In this document: positions 1 through 5,973 of the stretch, one piece after another
How the letters are laid out: the number at the start of each line of letters is the position of its first letter
Numbering within the stretch: position 1 is the first letter of the stretch
From: Flavobacteriales bacterium UBA2798
GTDB lineage: Bacteria; Bacteroidota; Bacteroidia; Flavobacteriales_D; UBA2798
Direction of reading: 5' to 3'
Length of the DNA: 7,900 bases
Assembly: GCA_002351955.1 (NCBI GenBank)
Contig: DEHO01000078.1
Location: 23,042-30,941, forward strand
Made by a program: the position numbers and the translations under genes
Notes under the pieces: generated by a model
The model's database searches: none
Told to the model about the DNA's origin: nothing
The model's input: only the letters and a program-made list of their open reading frames with translations

Positions 1-120
1 AATCAAGGCCTGTTCCGTTTTTAATGATGTGCCCTGAGTGGCAACAAAAAAACGATGGCCTTGAAATTCCAGAACATTATCTACAACCTGGTATAAGGTA
101 TCCTGATTGTTGTTTTCCAT
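1..120 (-). CDS. Unrecognised protein, 5' end only (third gene of the export operon)
   Basis: An ATG at 120-118 opens a frame that stays open for 40 codons to the window edge. The protein begins MENNNQDTLYQVVDNVLEFQ and ends, as far as visible, in TEQALI. It has no signal peptide and no membrane segment in this part, so the N-terminus is probably cytoplasmic. The ATG lies 3 nt after the TAA of the HlyD-like adaptor gene on the same strand, so the two are almost certainly cotranscribed and probably translationally coupled. In synthase-dependent exopolysaccharide operons the adaptor is often next to the glycosyltransferase or a PilZ/regulatory protein. This fragment shows no motif of either, so I assign no function. 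The reading frame is well supported by spacing; the product is unknown. Confidence 0.7.
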   Translation of the reverse strand, partial: MENNNQDTLYQVVDNVLEFQGHRFFVATQGTSLKTEQALI

Positions 121-123
121 GGC

Positions 124-1203
124 TTAGTATTTGGATTTTATCAGGGTGACACTCATTTTATAAAAAGCTTTCCATTTCGAAAGTTCGGTTTCATTCAATG
201 GATAGATATCCGCAACCAGACTACGAGTTGTTGGTTCATATTTTTTCTGGAACTCTTCCGGAAGTGTGTTTGTAGCAAAATAGAAGCGACGGATATAACC
301 TATGCTCTTTGTTCCATCCGGGAAACATACCTCAAGTTGATCTCCTTCTCTTAGTTCATTGATGTCTTCCTGTTCAAAGAACCCTTTTATGAAGATATCT
401 TCCGGCTGGTGAATTGACATGATAACTTCCGACTTCAAAGCAACTTCGAAGGGTTGGAAATTGATTTTGGTGATTGTTCCTTTTAGCGGCGAATAAAAAA
501 CCTTTTTACCCTCATCATCGGCTGCACCACCCCCTCCTGTAGAACTGATGTTTGCATGGTCAGGTTTTGATTTTCCACGTATACCGTATAGTTGACCAAG
601 AAAACGTTTACTAACCTGCATTTCACTTTCAATACGCTCAACATCGAACTTTAAACCTGCAATGCTGTTCTCCAGTTCCTGCAATTTGCTGTGTGGTAAA
701 ATATCAAGTATAACTTCATTGCGGGTACGCTCGAGTTGACTTTCCTTCAATTGAATTTCTGCTTTTGCTTCCTTTAGTCGAATTTCATTTCCGGCTAATT
801 GACGCTGGATGGAATAGATTTCACGTTCCACCCATTCAGGATCATTATTTCTGGTAAGTGAAGCAGAACTACCACCTGCTGATGTATATCTTCCAAAGGC
901 ATCTTCATCTTCGAAAAAGGTAAAAAGAGAATCACCGATTTCCACAGCGTCACCTTCTTCAACATGAAATGTAAGAATGCGACTATCATCTGTATTCATG
1001 ATATTAACACGCTCAAACAGCACCTGGCCATCAGCCTGAATATAGATGAATTTGTTATAGAGGTAGCGAACAAAAAAGAATACAGCAACAACTAATATGA
1101 TGATGTAAATAAATCTGTCCCAATTAAAAGGTACACGCGATTTTTGATCCTGTTCCCAGGTTCTTATCATTGGTTTTCCGCGTTGAAAATTGATGTTTTT
1201 CAT
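124..1203 (-). CDS. HlyD/Alg44-like membrane-anchored periplasmic adaptor protein
   Basis: This is a 359-aa membrane fusion (periplasmic adaptor) protein. Residues 1-30 are a short cytoplasmic tail and 31-46 a single membrane anchor (FIYIIILVVAVFFFVR). The first half of a lipoyl/barrel-sandwich domain (58-98) contains ILTFHVEEGDAVEIGDSL. Residues about 122-206 are a charged coiled-coil hairpin (EREI, KEAKAEIQLKESQLERTRNE, ELENSIAGLKFDVERIESEM). A glycine-rich linker (STGGGGAADD, 221-230) precedes the second lipoyl half (FYSPLKGTITKINFQPFEVA, 236-255) and a beta-barrel domain to about 335. The layout fits HlyD/EmrA adaptors and the periplasmic part of alginate protein Alg44, but there is no PilZ domain. 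It should sit in the inner membrane and bridge to the TolC-like protein encoded just upstream, whose TGA overlaps this ATG in an ATGA. With no pump gene adjacent, polysaccharide export is favoured over drug efflux. Family assignment is firm; substrate is inferred. Confidence 0.88.
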   Translation of the reverse strand: MKNINFQRGKPMIRTWEQDQKSRVPFNWDRFIYIIILVVAVFFFVRYLYNKFIYIQADGQVLFERVNIMNTDDSRILTFHVEEGDAVEIGDSLFTFFEDEDAFGRYTSAGGSSASLTRNNDPEWVEREIYSIQRQLAGNEIRLKEAKAEIQLKESQLERTRNEVILDILPHSKLQELENSIAGLKFDVERIESEMQVSKRFLGQLYGIRGKSKPDHANISSTGGGGAADDEGKKVFYSPLKGTITKINFQPFEVALKSEVIMSIHQPEDIFIKGFFEQEDINELREGDQLEVCFPDGTKSIGYIRRFYFATNTLPEEFQKKYEPTTRSLVADIYPLNETELSKWKAFYKMSVTLIKSKY

Positions 1204-3278
1204 CGCTCAAGGTTTTTTTCGTCCATGCTGATCAGGGTCTCAATATCATGAATGGCAATCTGCTCAATACCGGTGCGGTGGTAAAGATCGATCAGGTATT
1301 TTTCAATTTGAATTCTGTTCTGAAAATCTTTTGTGCGAACTGCAACTGCCAGCTTCACTTTTTGTCCGGCATAAGGAAGTAGTTTTCTGTCGATGTACTC
1401 AGGCTTGATATTTTCATACGCCATAAAAATGACCTGATCGCAAATGGAAAATATTTTGTTGACTGTTTCTTCGGGATAATGCAATGGGATGGAGACACTG
1501 AGTTTCCATTTGCGCTGATTGCAGAAATTGCGCACTTCGTTTAGCATTTGCAGGTAACTATTCATGTAGGCTGCCTTTTCTGTTTCCCAATCGGAAAAGG
1601 TGTGTGGCTCAACATCCAGGTGAATTCCATTGATTGTGGAGTCGGTTAGACCCTTGCATAAATTTTCCAACTCTGTGGCAACAGATCCTGTTTTACGAAT
1701 CAATTCGTTGTCGCCGATCATCAACTCAACGTCGATATTGTTTTTCTTAACCAGTGGAAGGAGTTGAACTAGTCGGTTTTTATGCTCTTTGTCTGTATTG
1801 AGCGATACAATGAGTTTGTCGAACTTGTTGTAAACAAGGTACTCTGAGATGAACTGAGCAGACCGTTTTGCTAAACCGGCCGACCACAAATAGCCGCTTC
1901 GGTTGGTAAATGTATCGAAGTCGAAATAATTCGGAAGCGAAAATACTTCTGCAATTCCTGCAATATCAGATGTGCCGGTTCTTACATACATTCGAAGGAG
2001 TTTAAGATAAAGACTCTGACGGATATCTGTCATCTCCATTTGTACAGCGAGCATGTCGTCGAGCAACAACAAGCCTTCGATCGGATTGAATCGCTCCGGT
2101 TCAATGTTGCTGGTTGCATTAAGGCGACGAATCAGTTCTTCATACAACAAAAATTTTTGATGGAAGCCCACATATTGTTTGAGCTTATAGCGGTATTCAT
2201 AACATTCATTCAGCAGCTCTTTTTCCTTACCACGTAATTGCTGGTCGATGTGGTACATCGATTGTTTGGTTCTGGCCTCGTTTAATTCTCCCCGCAAATT
2301 CATTTGGAATGGAATAGGAATGCTGAGATTTACTCCCAGCGAAAAGAAACTTCGGTTTCCGGGTATTACCAGATCATAATAGTTGTATCGCAGTTGAGTG
2401 GATAAGCGAACATCGCTGATCAGTTTGTTCTCCAATTGGATATTTCGGGCAACAAGCCGGCCAATACTATCCCGCGAACTGGAGTCGAGACCTGATAGTA
2501 CTTCAATATAGCGAATGTCAGGTACCGGGAGCTCGTCTGCATTTATTTTCAGTGAATCTGCCGATGCACTGAATTGCTGATTATAGTCGTAGTAAATATT
2601 GAGCAATGCATCGATCTCTGCTTTTCTTGAAAGAATGCGAAGATAATCTTCGCGTGTTAGGTATCTTGATAGATGTAGTTTTTCAGCTTCCGTACTTAAT
2701 GATTCAATAAGATCGCGACGTTTTTCAAGTGTGGCAATTTTACTTTTGTTAAATACATAAATGATCTGGTTCCACCGTAAACTGTAATCGTCTTCTTTCC
2801 AGTTATTGGCTTCCAGAAAGCGACGTATTGCGATGGAATTGTTGAGTTGCTCGCTGCGTATTCTATTCTGGTAAAAACCACCTTCAAGGATATCCCAGTT
2901 AATCCCTGCCTGCAGTCTTCTCTGGTAAATGAGATTGTCATCATCTTCATTGAAAGAAGGTGTGAAATTTTCCAGGTAAGAAGCACTTGCAGATAATCCT
3001 GGATCTGTTTTGTACATTCTCGCTCTGATCCTATCCACTTCATCATCTGCAGAAATTCCTGCACTTGGATTTAAACCACTATGAAAAAGACCCTCGGCTT
3101 TTGCTAAATTGGGCTTTACGGCGGGACTCTGTACTTTGGGCAGATACTGATTCCAGTATTCAGTCAATGTTTTTACCTCCTGACGAATGCTTTGCGCGTT
3201 CACACCAATGCAAAGCAGTACTGTCGGAATTGACAATAGCCGTGGAATAATTGAAAGAAATGTAATCGCTGTTGGCAC
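1200..3278 (-). CDS. TolC-like outer-membrane channel fused to a C-terminal GH18-like TIM-barrel domain
   Basis: This is one uninterrupted frame of about 690 aa; residue numbers below count from a possible TTG at 3299. A hydrophobic leader ends in VLLCIGVNAQ (27-36), a likely signal peptide. Residues about 125-455 resemble an outer-membrane efflux protein, with GINWDILEGGFYQNRI (132-147), long helices with coiled-coil character, and the second-repeat strand FFSLGVNLSIPIPF (318-331) followed by another long helical pair. Residues about 465-699 look like a (beta/alpha) barrel with strands DKLIVSLN (494-501), NGIHLDVEP (557-565), KLSVSIPLHYP (599-609), QVIFMAYE (622-629), KLAVAVRT (649-656) and QIAIHDIE (680-687). 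NGIHLDVEP aligns with the GH18 signature DGIDLDWEYP, keeping Asp562 and Glu564 but not the first two Asp. Both TolC termini face the periplasm, so the barrel should lie at the channel base near the adaptor. Start: the TTG at 3299 overlaps a promoter box, so GTG at 3278 is preferred, but an unusual start near 3250 is possible. Channel identity is good; hydrolase activity is inferred. Confidence 0.85.
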   Translation of the reverse strand: MPTAITFLSIIPRLLSIPTVLLCIGVNAQSIRQEVKTLTEYWNQYLPKVQSPAVKPNLAKAEGLFHSGLNPSAGISADDEVDRIRARMYKTDPGLSASASYLENFTPSFNEDDDNLIYQRRLQAGINWDILEGGFYQNRIRSEQLNNSIAIRRFLEANNWKEDDYSLRWNQIIYVFNKSKIATLEKRRDLIESLSTEAEKLHLSRYLTREDYLRILSRKAEIDALLNIYYDYNQQFSASADSLKINADELPVPDIRYIEVLSGLDSSSRDSIGRLVARNIQLENKLISDVRLSTQLRYNYYDLVIPGNRSFFSLGVNLSIPIPFQMNLRGELNEARTKQSMYHIDQQLRGKEKELLNECYEYRYKLKQYVGFHQKFLLYEELIRRLNATSNIEPERFNPIEGLLLLDDMLAVQMEMTDIRQSLYLKLLRMYVRTGTSDIAGIAEVFSLPNYFDFDTFTNRSGYLWSAGLAKRSAQFISEYLVYNKFDKLIVSLNTDKEHKNRLVQLLPLVKKNNIDVELMIGDNELIRKTGSVATELENLCKGLTDSTINGIHLDVEPHTFSDWETEKAAYMNSYLQMLNEVRNFCNQRKWKLSVSIPLHYPEETVNKIFSICDQVIFMAYENIKPEYIDRKLLPYAGQKVKLAVAVRTKDFQNRIQIEKYLIDLYHRTGIEQIAIHDIETLISMDEKNLER

Positions 3279-3296
3279 AAGTAGTAAAACGGGGGG

Positions 3297-3304
3297 CAAA
3301 AATA
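3297..3304 (-). promoter_or_regulatory. Bacteroidota -7 promoter element TATTTTTG for the export operon
   Basis: Read on the minus strand, the sequence is TATTTTTG, an exact match to the TAnnTTTG -7 element of the Bacteroidota primary sigma factor. No clean TTTG is seen at the -33 position; the closest is TGTTTT around 3321-3326. It lies directly ahead of the channel gene and in the 61-nt divergent gap shared with the GT-C gene. Transcription would start around 3290, giving a very short leader. The box also covers the TTG at 3299, which argues against that codon as a start. Confidence 0.6.
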
Positions 3305-3360
3305 ATGCCTTTTTATCGATAAAACACTGATTTTATGGGAAAAACCTTCATTTTTACAGG

Positions 3361-4752
3361 ATGAATCAAAACACTTCTCAAGGTGGAAAAAGATGGCTCA
3401 TCCAGCTTTGCTTGCTGGGTACTTTGCTGTTTTCCCTTGTAGTGTTGGGCTATTTCGCAAACAGAAGTATATTTTGGACGATCGGAATTCCGTTTTTGAT
3501 TGGGGGATTGGCCTATTACATGATTGCCATAAATGGTCAATACCGGCTGCGAAGTCCGGGTGCAATTCTACTAACCGGATTAGTCCTGCGCCTGGTATTT
3601 TTGCTTGCAGAACCTCGTTTGACCGAAGACCATTATCGTTTTTTTTGGGATGCAAAAGTTAGTTTGTCGGAATCTTCGAAAGGCGTTTATGGTTCTACTC
3701 CTGGAGAATTGATGTCGGACGGCAGCAAAGTGGCAATAGAAAACCGCGATTTGTACTGTGTTTTGAATTCTCCCGATTATCCTACCATTTACCCCCCGCT
3801 TGCACAGGTGTTTTTTGTTAGCGCAACAATAACCGGAAAATCGTATTTCGGAACATTGATCAGTTTTCGGGTTTTCCTGATTCTTTCAGAATTGATATTA
3901 GTATTTGTTCTGCTTCGTCTATTCAGAAAATTTAAAATTGAACCCTCAGGTATTGCTGTCTGGGTGTTCAATCCCGTGGTCATTGTTGAGTTTACAGGAA
4001 ACCTGCATTTCGATGGATTAATGATACTTTTTCTGGTTGCTTCCATTGGTTTTCTTCTCGAAAAAAAATGGATACCGGCAGCAATCCTGCTCAGCTTTTC
4101 TGTCGGAATAAAATGGTTAACCCTGATTTATTTTCCACTGTTGCTGACTGTTGCTGGATGGAGAAAAACAATGTGGTCCGGACTCATTGCCTGCGGTACA
4201 ATAGCAATTCTATTTGTGCCTTTTATACGAGGGAATGACATGAATTATCTCCTTGATTCATTTGGATTGTTCCTTCAAAAATTCGAGTTCAATGCTTCCA
4301 TCCATTACCTGACCAGCGCAGTTGGAAAAAACCTGGTTGGATTCAATCCCTTGTATTATTCCGGAATCTTTTTCTTTTGTTTGGTTTGTTGCATTCTTGC
4401 TTTTTTTGCAATGCGTAAACCTAAGGATAGCAATGGAATAAATTATTTCATTGCCGCCGGTGGAACAGTCTATTTTTTACTACTGCTTTTTTCTTCGGTT
4501 GTTCACCCCTGGTATGTTGTTTTATTGCTGATTCCGGCTATGTTTCTCGATTGGAAATTTCCAATTGTTTGGAGTTTATTGATCCCTCTGAGTTACATTT
4601 TTTACGACGGTGAAATTCATTTTCTCTATCCTGTTTTTGTGGGATTGGAATACCTCGTTGTGCTGATTTTTGTTTGGAGGGAAAGAATAAAGATTGCTCA
4701 GGATCTTTTTATTTTCAGCAAGGGAAAAAGTTCTTTGGAATCCATTTCCTGA
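3361..4752 (+). CDS. Polytopic GT-C-type glycosyltransferase (mannosyltransferase-like)
   Basis: The product is 463 aa with roughly 11-13 membrane segments (for example 14-32, 36-56, 66-83, 167-187, 216-233, 237-263, 271-289, 333-350, 360-380, 420-439). The first large external loop (84-145) carries acidic residues in LTEDHYRFFWDAKV (87-100) and ends in YPTIYPPLAQVFF (140-152). This is the usual GT-C arrangement, with a catalytic acidic residue in loop 1 and a YPP motif. Further family-like motifs are NLHFDG (214-219) and HPWYV (382-386). GT-C enzymes move a sugar from a polyprenyl-phosphate donor on the outer face of the inner membrane. Donor and acceptor cannot be read here; mannose is only the commonest annotation for relatives. 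The ATG at 3361 follows ACAGG with no spaced Shine-Dalgarno. The gene is divergent from the export operon, so a role in the same glycan is possible but unproven. Its last 55 bp overlap the RluE-like gene tail-to-tail. Confidence 0.8.
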   Translation: MNQNTSQGGKRWLIQLCLLGTLLFSLVVLGYFANRSIFWTIGIPFLIGGLAYYMIAINGQYRLRSPGAILLTGLVLRLVFLLAEPRLTEDHYRFFWDAKVSLSESSKGVYGSTPGELMSDGSKVAIENRDLYCVLNSPDYPTIYPPLAQVFFVSATITGKSYFGTLISFRVFLILSELILVFVLLRLFRKFKIEPSGIAVWVFNPVVIVEFTGNLHFDGLMILFLVASIGFLLEKKWIPAAILLSFSVGIKWLTLIYFPLLLTVAGWRKTMWSGLIACGTIAILFVPFIRGNDMNYLLDSFGLFLQKFEFNASIHYLTSAVGKNLVGFNPLYYSGIFFFCLVCCILAFFAMRKPKDSNGINYFIAAGGTVYFLLLLFSSVVHPWYVVLLLIPAMFLDWKFPIVWSLLIPLSYIFYDGEIHFLYPVFVGLEYLVVLIFVWRERIKIAQDLFIFSKGKSSLESIS

Positions 4753-5297
4753 ACATCGCCCGGTTGAAGTGTTCCCAATTTAAGGTTTGCAATTGCCGAT
4801 CGCACTAAACGCAATGTCGGAAACCCTGTTGCTGCTGTCATTCGCCTTACCTGTCTGTTTTTTCCCTCTGTAAGTGCAAGTTCCAGCCACGAATCCGGAA
4901 CATTTTTTCGAAACCTGATCGGCGGATTTCGTTCGGGTAATGCTGGTGCCTGAATTGCTTTGGCTTTTGCAGGTAAGGTTTTGTGTTTTTTCCCGTTGAT
5001 GCTGATTTCAACACCGCTCTCAAGTTTGCCTATCGCTTCTTCGTTGATGTGTCCTTCCACCTGCACCCAATAGGTCCGCTGGTGTTTATATTGTGGATCC
5101 AGGAGTTGATGATTCAGTCCTTTGTCATTTGTAATCAGCAACAATCCTTCCGAATCATGGTCGAGTCTTCCAACAGGATAACAATCTTTTGGGAAGGAAA
5201 AAGCTAAATCACTTAAAGCGGGGTGATCTCCTTCGCGACTGAACTGAGAGAGCATTCCAAATGGTTTGAAGAGTATAAAGTAGCGGAATGAAGCCAT
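4698..5297 (-). CDS. rluE: 23S rRNA pseudouridine synthase, RluE family
   Basis: This is a 199-aa single-domain pseudouridine synthase of the RsuA/RluB/E/F family without an S4 RNA-binding domain. In E. coli, RluE makes pseudouridine 2457 in 23S rRNA. The N-terminal strand RYFILFKPFGMLSQF matches the RluE pattern. The catalytic motif GRLDHDSEGLLLITND starts at residue 43, with Asp46 as nucleophile. RNPPIRFRK (123-131) and EGKNRQVRRMTAATGFPTLR (144-163) are the other family hallmarks. The length is close to E. coli RluE (about 217 aa). I chose the ATG at 5297: it opens right at the conserved fold, 5 nt after the stop of the upstream gene. The ATG at 5339 would add 14 non-conserved residues inside that gene. 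It is the last gene of the four-gene operon, and its final 17 codons are antisense to the GT-C gene. Family is very clear; the target base is transferred from E. coli. Confidence 0.93.
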   Translation of the reverse strand: MASFRYFILFKPFGMLSQFSREGDHPALSDLAFSFPKDCYPVGRLDHDSEGLLLITNDKGLNHQLLDPQYKHQRTYWVQVEGHINEEAIGKLESGVEISINGKKHKTLPAKAKAIQAPALPERNPPIRFRKNVPDSWLELALTEGKNRQVRRMTAATGFPTLRLVRSAIANLKLGTLQPGDVQEMDSKELFPLLKIKRS

Positions 5298-5302
5298 GCT
5301 TT

Positions 5303-5971
5303 TTACAGCAGATAATCGTCGAGCAATTCGCGTACACATCCATCACCTCCGTTGCGACGGGTAACAACAAGTGCATGCCGCTTAATCGCGTCCACTGCAT
5401 CAGCCGGACAAGCAGAGAGTCCTACTGCTTTGATACAATCCAGATCGGTAAGATCATCACCAATATAGGCAACCTGGTTCAGTTCAATTCCGAGTTGCGA
5501 ACACCATGCTTTGAGAATATCCAGTTTTGGAGTGGTTCCAACTTCAACAAGTTTCACATCGAGCAACGCAGCACGCCGACCAATCAGATCTTTGTTGATG
5601 CCGTGACTGATAATACCTGTATGTATGCCCTTTGCTTGTAATGCTTTAATGGCCAATCCGTCTTTTGCATTGAATTTTTTGAATTCATCTCCACTCTCGG
5701 TATAAAACATACCACCATCCGTTAAAACTCCATCAACATCAGTTACAAAAAGTTTGATGTTTTTCGAACGAATCTCATCGATTCTGTAAACAGGAATTCG
5801 AATCAGATGATCCAGTGTAATTTCAAAATGATCGGCAATCCTGGTCAGATCATCAGGTGTTGGTCGGCGAAGATCGGTAAAGTCAATTCCGATGGTATCC
5901 GCCAATGTGCTTTGGTCGGTTTTGTGTTTGCGGCACAGGTATTCGATATTGCGGATGTAATTGGAACTCAT
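5303..5971 (-). CDS. XRE-type HTH domain fused to KdsC-like HAD phosphatase (3-deoxy-D-manno-octulosonate 8-phosphate phosphatase-like)
   Basis: The product is 222 aa in two parts. Residues 5-60 (NIEYLCRKH, DQSTLADTIGIDFTDLRR, DDLTRIADHFEITLDHLIRI) follow the XRE/Cro helix-turn-helix pattern, including the closing 'DDL..IA..F.ITLDHLI' helix. Residues 70-222 are a C0-type HAD phosphatase like KdsC, which removes phosphate from KDO 8-phosphate in lipopolysaccharide core synthesis. Motif I is DVDGVLTDGG (78-87; Asp78 nucleophile, Asp80 acid/base). Motif II is IISHG (120-124) where KdsC usually has TGR. The motif III Lys is probably Lys149, motif IV is GDDLTD (171-176), and the C-terminal loop is GGDGCVREL (208-216). 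KdsC proteins usually lack an N-terminal DNA-binding domain (E. coli KdsC is about 188 aa with a different N-terminus). The gene lies 2 nt after the DAHP synthase stop and 5 nt before the RluE gene start. The phosphatase fold is clear; exact substrate and DNA binding are inferred. Confidence 0.85.
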   Translation of the reverse strand: MSSNYIRNIEYLCRKHKTDQSTLADTIGIDFTDLRRPTPDDLTRIADHFEITLDHLIRIPVYRIDEIRSKNIKLFVTDVDGVLTDGGMFYTESGDEFKKFNAKDGLAIKALQAKGIHTGIISHGINKDLIGRRAALLDVKLVEVGTTPKLDILKAWCSQLGIELNQVAYIGDDLTDLDCIKAVGLSACPADAVDAIKRHALVVTRRNGGDGCVRELLDDYLL

Positions 5972-5973
5972 AG

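Noticed and set aside
2696..3064. A 122-codon minus-strand open frame inside the channel gene
   Set aside because: It is out of frame with a gene that has clear family motifs throughout, and its own translation shows no domain or signal.
124..3278. Multidrug efflux system
   Set aside because: Adaptor plus TolC-like channel would allow it, but no RND, MFS or ABC pump gene is adjacent and the hydrolase-like domain is unexplained; still possible if a pump lies beyond position 1.
3279..3299. TTG at 3299 as start of the channel protein
   Set aside because: It lies inside the TATTTTTG promoter element and would add a proline-rich stretch before the signal peptide; GTG at 3278 is preferred, though not proven.
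3398..3662. Open frames on both strands at the start of the GT-C gene
   Set aside because: They overlap the well-supported membrane protein frame and show no family features.
5298..5339. ATG at 5339 as start of the RluE-like protein
   Set aside because: The 14 extra residues are encoded within the end of the HTH-KdsC gene and precede the conserved fold; the ATG at 5297 fits better.
5288..5641. A 117-codon plus-strand open frame antisense to the KdsC-like gene
   Set aside because: It is antisense to intact HAD motifs and has no recognisable domain or promoter.
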